DNA of 64,000 nt, taken from contig NZ_JAUOPE010000004.1 of the NCBI RefSeq assembly GCF_030546755.1, positions 280,951-344,950 of the forward strand. The letters are read 5' to 3'. Each line of letters opens with the position of its first letter. Position 1 is the first letter of the stretch. Below are positions 9,356 to 18,039 of the stretch, in pieces. A program made the translations under genes and the position numbers. Source of the DNA: Colwellia sp. 1_MG-2023. GTDB taxonomy: Bacteria; Pseudomonadota; Gammaproteobacteria; Enterobacterales; Alteromonadaceae. Below the pieces are notes generated by a model that did not search any database, was not told where the DNA came from, and saw nothing but the letters and a program-made list of their open reading frames with translations.

Positions 9356-10474
9356 TCACTTCAATCCCAATGTTTGATAAAAATGCATAAATTCGTTCAC
9401 TAATATCTTTTCGTCAAAGGTTTCTTCAATTCTAGCTCGGCACCTTTTTCTCATTTCAGTTAATTTTTCTGGGTTATCAATCAGCGACTGCATAGCGGTT
9501 GCTATGGCTTGTTCGTCTTTTACTGGGTGCAAAATGCCCGAGCCATTGTGCTCTACTGCATCAGATAGTCCGTAAATATTTGAGGCGAGTGCCGGCAGCT
9601 GGCATGACGCCGCTTCAATAATTACATTGCCAAAGCCTTCTCTATGGCTTGGTAAACATAAAACATCGGCAAATGAATAGTAATCTTCGGTATTCGGGAT
9701 AAAGCCTAAATAATGAAGGTTGTTGATTGCATTTAATTGTTCGCTTAGATTTTCTTCGTCAGATCCTAAGATGAACAATTTTACCTTGTTATTTTGATTA
9801 ATCTGCTTAAACGCCGCTAATAATTCAGGTACGCCTTTCTCTTTTTTTAATCTGCCGACAAACATAAAGACAAAGTCATCGTCAGCAATATGGTGTTTAG
9901 CCCTTAACTGGTTTCTATTTTCTTGCGAGAAGTTATATTTCTCAATATTTACCCCAGAAATTGAGCCAGATGCTAATACGCTACATTGCTCATCCGTTAA
10001 TAGTTCTTCTTTGAGTAAAAAGGCTTTTTGCGAAGGGCTGTCGATTAAACAATATGTTGCAAGTTTTGCGGTAATACTATCTAAAAATTTCAGGAATACA
10101 CGGGCAGTGCCTTGTTTTGTCGCCCACACTTGACCAGTGAAGGTATGCAGACGTTTTGGTACACGCGCCATAAAAGCGCTTATTTGTGTGAGTAACCCTG
10201 CTTTTGGCGTAAACGAATGTACTAATTCGTAACGCTCTTTTCTGAATAAGCGATAAAGGGTGACAAGTGATTTTACATCCGAAAAAACTTTAGGATCACG
10301 ATGAATATTAACATTGTGCACAATTATTTTACTATCAAGTCCTCTAATCGACTGGCCATTTTTTAAAGAGGTAATGATATGTATGTCATGATGCTCTGCT
10401 AACGCTTTGATATATGCGAGTAAAAATGCACTGATAGTTTCAGGTGCTGCAGTGATAAAAGCTATTTTGCTCAT
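9356..10474 (-). CDS. Glycosyltransferase family 4, first gene of the glycan operon
   Basis: I place the start at the ATG at 10474-10472 (MSKIAFITAAPETISAFLLA, 372 aa). The longer frame back to 10543 would need a TTG start and adds 23 residues unlike the family. The C-terminal donor domain has FVGRLKKEKGVPELLAAF and SHREGFGNVIIEAASCQLP with the GT4 Glu pair. An N-terminal domain of about 170 residues has the VHSFTPKAGLLTQ region seen in capsular and EPS glycosyltransferases that act on GlcNAc-type acceptors. It is probably the first gene of the minus-strand operon, with the 412-bp divergent gap to mscS upstream. Confidence 0.85.
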   Translation of the reverse strand: MSKIAFITAAPETISAFLLAYIKALAEHHDIHIITSLKNGQSIRGLDSKIIVHNVNIHRDPKVFSDVKSLVTLYRLFRKERYELVHSFTPKAGLLTQISAFMARVPKRLHTFTGQVWATKQGTARVFLKFLDSITAKLATYCLIDSPSQKAFLLKEELLTDEQCSVLASGSISGVNIEKYNFSQENRNQLRAKHHIADDDFVFMFVGRLKKEKGVPELLAAFKQINQNNKVKLFILGSDEENLSEQLNAINNLHYLGFIPNTEDYYSFADVLCLPSHREGFGNVIIEAASCQLPALASNIYGLSDAVEHNGSGILHPVKDEQAIATAMQSLIDNPEKLTEMRKRCRARIEETFDEKILVNEFMHFYQTLGLK

Positions 10475-10886
10475 GGAAGGCTCGTCATCAATTTTATTGT
10501 GGACAAAGGCGTGCCACTTATTCTTTTTTAGATAATCTACCAAGCAATTGCCGTTAAATAAACAAGCATCTTTATATATAAGGTAATTAATTGCTTTATC
10601 AGGGGGGTGGTAATTTTTATCGCGTTAAAAACCTTGTGAGCATTCAATAGGTCTAGATCTTTTATTTCAATAATCTATTTACTGAATCATCGGTTTTTAC
10701 GAAAAAATATGAGGTTAATTTGCTGAAAAAACCGAGACATTTACGCTTAGCTAAACAATGGATTTTTTAAGTGCAAATATGTGAATAGCTTTAAAGAGAA
10801 TACTATGTGCGACTTTTTTTAGTTTATTAATCAGCAGCTAACAACTACACTAACTTTTATCTTATATAACAAGGTGTAAAAATATT
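10475..10886. other. Divergent intergenic region, glycan operon / mscS
   Basis: No ORF of coding quality. This 412-bp AT-rich stretch must hold the promoter of the minus-strand glycan operon and that of mscS. A weak inverted repeat pairs CGGTTTTT (10691-10698) with AAAAACCG (10727-10734). I find no JUMPstart/ops element (GGCGGTAG) on either strand. A run of six G occurs near 10602-10607. Confidence 0.5.
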
Positions 10887-11720
10887 ATGGAACAATCAAC
10901 AGAAAAAATTGAACACTACCTTAACATTGTCAGCGAAATGGCGGTGCAATGGGGAGGAAAATTATTGATGGCGTTAGTGGTCTTTTTTATTGGTCTTTGG
11001 CTAATCAAAAAGGTACTAAACGTTTTTGAAAAAGGCATGAAGAAAAAGCAAGTTGAAGTGACTCTTCATAAGTTTTTATTAAGTATTGTCAGTATTATTG
11101 CCAAAGCAATTCTCGTTATCGTGTTTGCCTCTATGGTTGGGGTTGAAACGGCTTCACTGATTGCGGTGTTAGGTGCTGCAGGTCTTGCTATTGGCCTAGC
11201 GTTACAGGGCAGTTTGGCGAATTTTGCCGGCGGTATTCTTATTTTACTATTTAAGCCATTTAAAGCGGGTGATGTTATTGAAGCGCAAGGCTTTGTCGGC
11301 AAAGTGGTAGAAATTCAAATTTTTAATACCATTTTACGCACGCTTGATAATCAACGGGTGATAATCCCAAATGCATTATTATCGAATGGTTGCGTGAAAA
11401 ATATTTTTGTTGAAGAAACTCGTCGTGTTGATTTAACGTTTGGTATTAGTTATCAAGACGATATCGCTAAAGTTAAAGGTATTTTAGCGAGTATTGTTGA
11501 TAACAATGACATGATTTTAAAAGAGCCAGGGGCTGATATTTTTGTCTCTGCTCATGCTGATAGCTCAATTAATTTCTTAGTTCGCCCTTGGGTGAAATCT
11601 GAGGATTATTGGCCTGTTTACTTTGGTATGATGGAAGAGGTGAAACTTGCCTTTGATCGTGAAAATATCACAATTCCATTCCCACAAAGAGATGTACATA
11701 TTATTCAAGCCAATGGATAA
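10887..11720 (+). CDS. mscS: Small-conductance mechanosensitive channel MscS
   Basis: 277 aa, close to E. coli MscS (286). There are three N-terminal membrane helices. The pore-lining third helix is visible as LGAAGLAIGLALQGSLANFAGG, with the Ala/Gly packing pattern of MscS. It is followed by the beta domain, with GDVIEAQGFVGKVVEIQIFNT and VIIPNALLSN, and a C-terminal alpha/beta domain. Inner-membrane channel that opens under membrane tension to release solutes during hypo-osmotic shock. Single-gene unit: divergent from the glycan operon, convergent with the AraC gene, and a shared inverted repeat follows its stop. Confidence 0.93.
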   Translation: MEQSTEKIEHYLNIVSEMAVQWGGKLLMALVVFFIGLWLIKKVLNVFEKGMKKKQVEVTLHKFLLSIVSIIAKAILVIVFASMVGVETASLIAVLGAAGLAIGLALQGSLANFAGGILILLFKPFKAGDVIEAQGFVGKVVEIQIFNTILRTLDNQRVIIPNALLSNGCVKNIFVEETRRVDLTFGISYQDDIAKVKGILASIVDNNDMILKEPGADIFVSAHADSSINFLVRPWVKSEDYWPVYFGMMEEVKLAFDRENITIPFPQRDVHIIQANG

Positions 11721-11731
11721 TTAATCTCGAT

Positions 11732-11778
11732 AAACGGTGTTTATTAAGCTATTTCTTTATCTTAATTGAACACCGTTT
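11732..11778. terminator. Inverted repeat between convergent mscS and araC-type gene
   Basis: AAACGGTGTT (11732-11741) pairs with AACACCGTTT (11769-11778). The loop is about 27 nt, long for a classic intrinsic terminator, but it sits exactly between two convergent genes with T-rich flanks. A bidirectional terminator is likely. Confidence 0.5.
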
Positions 11779-12653
11779 TAGTTTACGCTGACAGGTTTAC
11801 CTGCATAAATCTGTCGAAATTCGTTTGGTCTCATTCCCTTAAATTGTAAAAAACGTCGATTAAAGTTAGCAATATTGTTAAAACCACAAGTGTCACTGAT
11901 AGTTGCTATGGGTCGTTGTGAGTTAATTAATAATGAACAGGCTTTACTAATACGTAATTGATTCACCACTTCAGTGAATGTTTGCTCTGTTCTTTGCTTA
12001 AAAAATCGATGAAAATGATTGGTACTCATATGGACCAAATCAGCGACTTCTGCCGCCGGTAATTTCCCCGTGTAATGTTGATGAATATAACGGATCACTT
12101 TATCGAGTTTATCGGTGGAAGCATCTGAGGTGACAGAAATATTGTAACCATTACTCGATAACACTTGTTTATCTTGATCATCAAGCATCAATTGAAAAAT
12201 CTCCATTAAACCAATAAAGCGTTGTGAGGCACTAGCATGTTGCATTTTTGCAAATATTCTAGCTGATTTTTTTACCGTGCTTTCACTAAATTTTATCCCT
12301 CTTCGAGATAGTTCAAGTAATGGTTTAAAGTCAGCTAGATCAGGCATGCTTAACGTTAAATTTTCAAGCCAACGAACGGGGATTTGAGCAACATATACTT
12401 TCTGTGGTTTACCGATCACCGCCGGTGATGAAGACCAAGTATGGGGTAAATGAGGGCCTAAAAACGCCATGTCTAATTCGTGGTAACTTTCAATATTATC
12501 ACCGACATAACGCTGTCCTTGGCTATTCAGCGTTAAGGCAATTTCATATTCAGGGTGATAATGCCAATTAAATTCAATGTTATCGAGTTTGTATAACCAA
12601 TATCGCCATGAAGAATTTTCTGATGGTAAGATTTTTTCAAACATTAATTTCAT
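11778..12653 (-). CDS. AraC-family transcriptional regulator
   Basis: Start placed at the second in-frame ATG (12653, MKLMFEKILP, 291 aa). The AAAAAGGA RBS lies 9-10 bp before it, whereas the ATG at 12662 abuts the RBS. The N-terminus is a cupin sensor domain (FNWHYHPEYEIALTL). The C-terminus has two helix-turn-helix motifs (AAEVADLVHMSTNHFHRFFK and IATISDTCGFNNIANFNRRF), ending with KGMRPNEFR. It is divergent from nagX across about 165 bp. This suggests, but does not prove, that it controls the GlcNAc block and perhaps senses a chitin-derived sugar. No LacI- or GntR-type NagR/NagQ regulator is present in the window. Confidence 0.85.
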   Translation of the reverse strand: MKLMFEKILPSENSSWRYWLYKLDNIEFNWHYHPEYEIALTLNSQGQRYVGDNIESYHELDMAFLGPHLPHTWSSSPAVIGKPQKVYVAQIPVRWLENLTLSMPDLADFKPLLELSRRGIKFSESTVKKSARIFAKMQHASASQRFIGLMEIFQLMLDDQDKQVLSSNGYNISVTSDASTDKLDKVIRYIHQHYTGKLPAAEVADLVHMSTNHFHRFFKQRTEQTFTEVVNQLRISKACSLLINSQRPIATISDTCGFNNIANFNRRFLQFKGMRPNEFRQIYAGKPVSVN

Positions 12654-12818
12654 AGCAAGCATCCTTTTTATTATTGATAGAAAAGTATCATAAAGTGAGA
12701 GAAAAGTTTATCTGTTAATGCTGAGCGTATAGCAAAATAACCTATTCATTCACAAAAACTCACAGCGCTAACTCAAAGACTTGATGAGTAAGGTGATAAT
12801 TATCAATAGGAAAATACT

Positions 12819-13895
12819 ATGCAACGTTATTTAGCGTTAGATGCTTTGCGCGGTTTGACCATAGCTTTAATGATTTTAGTGAATACGCCTGGCTCATGGA
12901 ATTTCGTTTATGCTCCCTTGTTACACGCGAGCTGGCATGGCATCACACCAACTGATTTAGTGTTTCCTTTTTTTCTATTTATTGTTGGCTCAGCCATGTA
13001 TTTTGCTTTTAAAAAGCAAGATTTCACTTTAAATATTGATTCCGCAATTAAAATTATTAAACGTGGCATCATTATGTTTTTAATAGGGTTAGCGTTAAAT
13101 GCTTACCCATTTAACAACTCCATTGAATCATTGCGCATTATGGGCGTATTACAACGCATTGGTATCGCCTATATATTTGCCGCTTTTATTGTCTTGACGT
13201 TAAAACGACAACAAGTGTTAGTACTTGCTTGCATTATTTTAGTGGCTTATCACTTTATCTTAACGTTGGCGGGAGAAGGTGCTTATAGCCTTGAAATGAA
13301 TATTGTCAGAGAAATTGATCTGCTCATTCTTGGTACTGAGCATATGTATGGCGGCTTTGGTGTTGCCTTTGATCCCGAAGGGTTAGTAAGTACTCTGTCG
13401 TCTATTGTCAGTGTCTTGTTTGGCTTTGAAGTCACTCGACTTATTAGTCAATGTGAAAGCAAACAGCAATCGTTAGTTAAATTATTGCAGCTAGGTGTAA
13501 TTGCCGTTGTGGTGGGCTTAATACTGGATGTCTTTATACCAATCAATAAAGCATTGTGGACGAGTACTTATGTTATTTATACCACAGGATTTTCCTGCTT
13601 GGTTTTGGCGCTGTTTGTTTACTTAATTGATTTGAAAAAGGTTGAAAAGCCCATGACACCATTGTTTATTTATGGCACCAATCCTTTATTCATCTATGTA
13701 TTATCTTGGGTTTGGGTTGCAAGTTACGGTTTGTTTCAAGTAGGAGAGCAAGGTTTGCATCAATACATGTTTGCTAGTTTGACCTCGTTTTTACCTGAAA
13801 AGTTAGCGTCATTTGTTTTTGCTTTAAGTCATGTTGTTCTTTTTGGTTGGTTTTCAAAGTGGCTATACGAGCGAAAAATATTTATCAAAATTTAA
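12819..13895 (+). CDS. nagX: NagX: membrane acyltransferase-like protein of GlcNAc utilisation (DUF5009 / HGSNAT family)
   Basis: 358 aa, about ten membrane spans. The start RYLALDALRGLTIALMILVNTPGSW and the segment TPTDLVFPFFLFIVGSAM are characteristic of the heparan-alpha-glucosaminide N-acetyltransferase-like NagX family. The conserved His is at HASWHG. In human HGSNAT the family moves an acetyl group from cytoplasmic acetyl-CoA to a terminal glucosamine on the other side of the membrane. In marine Alteromonadales nagX is regularly clustered with GlcNAc genes and may re-acetylate glucosamine in the periplasm. Here it is followed by nagP after 52 bp. Confidence 0.85.
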   Translation: MQRYLALDALRGLTIALMILVNTPGSWNFVYAPLLHASWHGITPTDLVFPFFLFIVGSAMYFAFKKQDFTLNIDSAIKIIKRGIIMFLIGLALNAYPFNNSIESLRIMGVLQRIGIAYIFAAFIVLTLKRQQVLVLACIILVAYHFILTLAGEGAYSLEMNIVREIDLLILGTEHMYGGFGVAFDPEGLVSTLSSIVSVLFGFEVTRLISQCESKQQSLVKLLQLGVIAVVVGLILDVFIPINKALWTSTYVIYTTGFSCLVLALFVYLIDLKKVEKPMTPLFIYGTNPLFIYVLSWVWVASYGLFQVGEQGLHQYMFASLTSFLPEKLASFVFALSHVVLFGWFSKWLYERKIFIKI

Positions 13896-13898
13896 GCG

Positions 13899-13908
13899 CA
13901 AGCGCTTG
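13899..13908. promoter_or_regulatory. Perfect palindrome CAAGCGCTTG upstream of nagP (possible operator)
   Basis: A 10-bp perfect palindrome just after the nagX stop and 40 bp before nagP. The central CG and symmetric arms resemble LacI-family operators, but no LacI regulator is encoded here and the site could be chance. Confidence 0.25.
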
Positions 13909-13947
13909 TTAAGTTTATCGCTCTAATTATTTTCAGTAATAGGAACA

Positions 13948-15213
13948 ATGAATAACATGAAAACGAATATATCCGCGCTGATTTTGGTTTTAGTCACTTT
14001 TTTTGCTATCTCTTTTATTACCAATATTCTAGGACCTTTATTTCCTTCGTTGGTGAAAGATTTTGAAATCAGCTTAGCTGTGGCAGGTTTTTTACCTTTC
14101 TCATTCTTTGCCGCCTATGGCGTAATGTCTATTCCTGCCGGTATGTTAGTTGATAAATATGGCGAAAAGCCCGTAATGTTATCTGCTTTTATTATGTCTG
14201 CATTTGGCTCTTTTTTATTTGCTTTAGCCCCGAGTTTTATTATGGCAATGGCCTCACTATTTTTTATTGGTACAGGGATGGCAATGTTACAGGTTGCTAT
14301 TAATCCGTTACTAAGAGTGGCTGGCGGTAAAGAGCATTTCGCGTTTTATTCAGTGATGGCGCAATTATTATTTGGCGGTGCCGCTACATTAAGCCCTATG
14401 GTATACAGTGCTGTTGTGCAAGGGATGGCTAGAGAAGAGGTCAGTGGAGTTTTGACGTTTTTTAAAGAAAATGTTCCTGCCAATATGACCTGGCTGTCGA
14501 TGTATTGGATATTCGCGCTCATTTCATTACTGATGTTAGTGCTTATTTATTTTATAAAATTACCGAAAGTAACGTTACAAGCCGATGAAAAAGTTGGCGC
14601 ATGGCAAATATATAAAGATTTATTTAAAAACAAAACAGTGATTTTGTTTTTTATTGGTATTGCTGCCTATGTTGGTACTGAGCAAGGTGTTGCCAATGTT
14701 ATCTCACTATTTTTATCGCAATACCATGGTTTAGATCCAGTAACCGTTGGCGCTAATACCGTCAGTAACTTTTGGATGATGTTAACCTTAGGGTGTTTTT
14801 TAGGCTTAGCGTTAGTGAAAATACTTGATAGCCGTATCGTGCTTAAATTATTTGCTATGGGAGCTATGCTTGCTTTAACCGCGGCTTTATTTGGCTCAGG
14901 CGAGGTCGCAGTAATGGCTTTTCCATTAGTGGGGTTTTTCTTATCTGTGATGTGGTCAGTGATTTTTTCATTAGCGTTAAATTCGCTAAAAGTACATCAC
15001 GGCTCATTTGCTGGCATTTTATGTACAGGTATTGTTGGTGGCGGTCTAGCGTCGCCTTTGATAGGTTTAATTGCAGATCTGTCAGGTGATCTACGTATTG
15101 GTATGGTCGTAGTGTATCTCACCTTAGGTTATATTTTTTCTATCGGTTTTTGGGCAAAACCTTTGGTTGCCAATAAAACGGTATCGTTATTTAAGCGCGA
15201 AGAAAGTTGTTAA
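13948..15213 (+). CDS. nagP: NagP: N-acetylglucosamine MFS permease
   Basis: 421 aa, 12 membrane spans, MFS fold of the fucose/galactose/glucose:H+ symporter group. The first loop has SIPAGMLVDKYGEKPVML, the MFS loop 2-3 motif variant. RBS AGGAACA lies right before the first ATG; an internal ATG at codon 4 is an alternative. NagP is the usual inner-membrane GlcNAc importer of Shewanella/Alteromonadales clusters that lack a PTS NagE. Its position between nagX and a GH20 hexosaminidase supports GlcNAc as substrate. A CAAGCGCTTG palindrome lies 40 bp upstream. Confidence 0.82.
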   Translation: MNNMKTNISALILVLVTFFAISFITNILGPLFPSLVKDFEISLAVAGFLPFSFFAAYGVMSIPAGMLVDKYGEKPVMLSAFIMSAFGSFLFALAPSFIMAMASLFFIGTGMAMLQVAINPLLRVAGGKEHFAFYSVMAQLLFGGAATLSPMVYSAVVQGMAREEVSGVLTFFKENVPANMTWLSMYWIFALISLLMLVLIYFIKLPKVTLQADEKVGAWQIYKDLFKNKTVILFFIGIAAYVGTEQGVANVISLFLSQYHGLDPVTVGANTVSNFWMMLTLGCFLGLALVKILDSRIVLKLFAMGAMLALTAALFGSGEVAVMAFPLVGFFLSVMWSVIFSLALNSLKVHHGSFAGILCTGIVGGGLASPLIGLIADLSGDLRIGMVVVYLTLGYIFSIGFWAKPLVANKTVSLFKREESC

Positions 15214-15259
15214 GTTACTAAAATATATAAGTTAAATTAAAATTGATGAAGGTTATTAC

Positions 15260-17941
15260 ATGATAAAACGTTCGATATTAGCAAAGTGTGGGTTAAGTGT
15301 TGCTTTAGCCACTTTGGTTGCTTGTGGTCAGGCAAACAAAAATGTGGTTGAAAGTGACAAATCACTCAACGAAATAACAGCAATTAATCAAGCTCAACTT
15401 GACCAAATGGCAGCGTCTCTCGAGGTGAAGTATCAAGTACTAAGTAATATCGAAACTGACTGTCCAGATAAAGAGGGTAAAGCGGTTAAGCATTGTTTTA
15501 GCGCTTATATTCATTTTACCTCGCCGGTTGATTTGAATGTAAATCAATGGACGATTCAATATTCACAAGTTTACCCGATTTATGCTGGCAAATCTGACGC
15601 CTTTACCATTGCATTACATAATGGCGATATTCATCAAATAAAACCAACTTCCGCTTTTACTGGCTTTAAAGCAGGCGAAAAGCAAAGCTTAAAAATTTGG
15701 ATGGCAGCAACCGTGTTGACTCATTCACAATTAATGCCGAATTATTGGCTGTCGGCTCCGCAATTAACGCCTGCTGTAATTGATAGTACCCGCACTAAAA
15801 TAGATCCCGACACTCAGCTTGAGCTCACGCCTTGGATTGTGCCTTATGACAATATAGTTAAACAAATCAAAGCAAATCCCAATGACATTAATGAATATGC
15901 CGATGCAGCTTGGTTGTTTGAGCATAATGCTGATGTAGCAGTGGCGAGCACAGAAGCATTAGCCAGTAGTGTTATTCCTACGCCGAAATCTGTCGCGTTA
16001 ACGGATAACAATAAAACCTTATCGTTGACGAAAGGATTAGCGATTAGTTATCAAGGACTTGATGAAAGCGATGTGAGTGCAGCGTTAACTCGATTAGCAA
16101 AACTTGGTGTTGCTCAATCACAAGCAGGTGTACCTGTTCACGTGAATATCGATGCTAAATTGAATGGCAAAGCTGACGCAACAGAAAGTTATCAATTAAC
16201 GGTTTCTGATGAAGGCATTATTATTATTGCAGCCGATAAAGCAGGCGCTTTTTATGGTATTCAAACATTAGCGAGTTTATTAACGGTAGACACGCTTACG
16301 GTTCCTTATGTTGTGATAAATGATGCGCCTAAATATCATTATCGTGGCCAACATTTAGATGTGGCTCGTAATTTTCATGATAAAGCCATGGTCTTTCGTT
16401 TAATTGAACAAATGGCGGCTTATAAGTTAAACAAGCTACATATGCATTTGGCGGAAGATGAAGGTTGGCGCATTGAGTTACCAAGTTTTCCTGAGCTTAC
16501 AGACATTGGCGCAACGCGTTGTATGGATCTTTCTGACAAAGCTTGTATGCAGCCACAACTTGGTGGTGCTGACTCGGCGGATAGAGATGGTTTTTACAGC
16601 GTTCAAGATTATTTAGACATTTTACACTATGCGAGCCAACATCATATTCAAGTGATCCCTTCGCTTGATATGCCTGGGCATTCACGTGCGGCAATCAAAG
16701 CTATGGAAGCACGTTACCGCCGATTTATCGAGCAAGAAAATGAAGTGGCTGCCACGCAATATTTATTAAGTGATTTTGATGATAAAACCCAATATATGTC
16801 GATTCAAAATTACAACGATAACACGATCAATGTTTGCTTAGAGTCATCTTATGCGTTTGTTGATCGTGTATTAGAAGATCTAATTTCTCTGCATAATCAA
16901 GCGGAGCATCCATTGCAAATGTATCATATTGGCGCTGATGAAACCGCCGGTGCTTGGGTTGAATCTCCAGCATGTCAAGCTTTAGTCGCGGATACTAGCA
17001 ACGAGGTGAACGACATAAAACACTTAGGGGCACATTTTATTGAGCGTGTATCAAACATGATCGCCAGTAAAGGTATTTCGGTCGGGGGTTGGAATGATGG
17101 TTTAGGTGAAACACATGCTGAGAATATGCCTAAAGATGTTTATTCTTATATCTGGGGCTCTTTACCGGGTGGAGCACACAAAATGGTAAGTGAACAAGCA
17201 CACCGTGGTTGGAATGTTGTTTTGTCGGTTCCTGATGTCTTTTATTTTGATTTTCCGTATGAAGTTGACCCAAAAGAGCGTGGCTATAATTGGGCTTCTC
17301 GTCGTATCGATAGTCAAAACGTGTTTAACTTTATGCCTGATAATTTACCAATTCATGCTGAGTTTCGCGTCGATACTTCCGGTCAAAACTTTGAAATTGA
17401 TGACCGTCTACAAAAAAATGAAGCCGGCAAGGTTATCCATCGTCCTATGCCAGAGCAATTCAAGGTTGTCGGCGTTCAAGGACAAATTTGGAGTGAAACC
17501 ATTCGCAGTGAAAATCAAGCGGAGTATATGCTTTATCCACGTATGATAGCGATGGCTGAGCGTGCGTGGCATCATGCCGATTGGTCAGTGCCATATAATT
17601 ATCAAGGGGCAAAATATAACCACAGCAGTCAGGTTTTTACCGATGAATTAAAAGCGTTACGTGATGAAAAATGGCAGATGTTTAGTAATACCATCGCGCA
17701 AAAAGAATTGATCAAATTAGATAAACTCGGCGTTTTTTATCGTATTCCTACCGTTGGCGCGAAAATTATCGACAACAAATTACAGATCAATAGTTCTCTA
17801 GTGGGCTTACCGTTGGAATACCGCCAAGTAAACGGCGAGTGGCTCCGTTATTCTTCACCGGTAGCCGTTACTTTACCTGTTGAAGTTAGAGCTAGATCTG
17901 CCGATGGGCAAAGAGCAGGTAGAAGCTTCACTGTTAATTAA
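15260..17941 (+). CDS. GH20 beta-N-acetylhexosaminidase (chitobiase), outer-membrane/periplasmic lipoprotein
   Basis: 893 aa. A lipoprotein signal ends in LVAC (Cys22). Domains in order: CHB_HEX N-terminal carbohydrate-binding domain (about 45-200), GH20b domain (about 235-345), GH20 TIM barrel (about 345-800) and a small C-terminal beta domain. The catalytic pair is D560-E561 in HIGADETAGAW: Glu is the acid and the Asp positions the substrate N-acetyl group. It hydrolyses chitobiose and short chitooligosaccharides to GlcNAc. Length and layout match Vibrio/Serratia chitobiases. It follows nagP by 46 bp, so its product is probably taken up by that permease. Confidence 0.93.
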   Translation: MIKRSILAKCGLSVALATLVACGQANKNVVESDKSLNEITAINQAQLDQMAASLEVKYQVLSNIETDCPDKEGKAVKHCFSAYIHFTSPVDLNVNQWTIQYSQVYPIYAGKSDAFTIALHNGDIHQIKPTSAFTGFKAGEKQSLKIWMAATVLTHSQLMPNYWLSAPQLTPAVIDSTRTKIDPDTQLELTPWIVPYDNIVKQIKANPNDINEYADAAWLFEHNADVAVASTEALASSVIPTPKSVALTDNNKTLSLTKGLAISYQGLDESDVSAALTRLAKLGVAQSQAGVPVHVNIDAKLNGKADATESYQLTVSDEGIIIIAADKAGAFYGIQTLASLLTVDTLTVPYVVINDAPKYHYRGQHLDVARNFHDKAMVFRLIEQMAAYKLNKLHMHLAEDEGWRIELPSFPELTDIGATRCMDLSDKACMQPQLGGADSADRDGFYSVQDYLDILHYASQHHIQVIPSLDMPGHSRAAIKAMEARYRRFIEQENEVAATQYLLSDFDDKTQYMSIQNYNDNTINVCLESSYAFVDRVLEDLISLHNQAEHPLQMYHIGADETAGAWVESPACQALVADTSNEVNDIKHLGAHFIERVSNMIASKGISVGGWNDGLGETHAENMPKDVYSYIWGSLPGGAHKMVSEQAHRGWNVVLSVPDVFYFDFPYEVDPKERGYNWASRRIDSQNVFNFMPDNLPIHAEFRVDTSGQNFEIDDRLQKNEAGKVIHRPMPEQFKVVGVQGQIWSETIRSENQAEYMLYPRMIAMAERAWHHADWSVPYNYQGAKYNHSSQVFTDELKALRDEKWQMFSNTIAQKELIKLDKLGVFYRIPTVGAKIIDNKLQINSSLVGLPLEYRQVNGEWLRYSSPVAVTLPVEVRARSADGQRAGRSFTVN

Positions 17942-17958
17942 CCTCGGTAAATTTACCT

Positions 17959-17996
17959 TAGTTTAAGCCTGAATTTTCAACTTCAGGCTTAAACTA
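17959..17996. terminator. Perfect 15-bp hairpin between GH20 gene and ROK kinase
   Basis: TAGTTTAAGCCTGAA (17959-17973) pairs exactly with TTCAGGCTTAAACTA (17982-17996) around an 8-nt loop. It starts 18 bp after the GH20 stop. There is no T-tract, so it may be an mRNA 3'-end stabiliser, or an attenuator before the kinase, more than a strong intrinsic terminator. Confidence 0.5.
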
Positions 17997-18039
17997 TGAG
18001 CCGAATTAAAATCGTATTTTGTAAAAATTAGGCCTGTTT

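Noticed and set aside
10475..10543. N-terminal extension of the first GT4 gene
   Set aside because: It requires a TTG start without RBS and adds residues not matching the GT4 N-terminus, which begins at the ATG at 10474.
17190..17546. 118-codon plus-strand frame inside the first GH20 gene
   Set aside because: It lies in another frame of an intact GH20 domain with no homology-like pattern or RBS.
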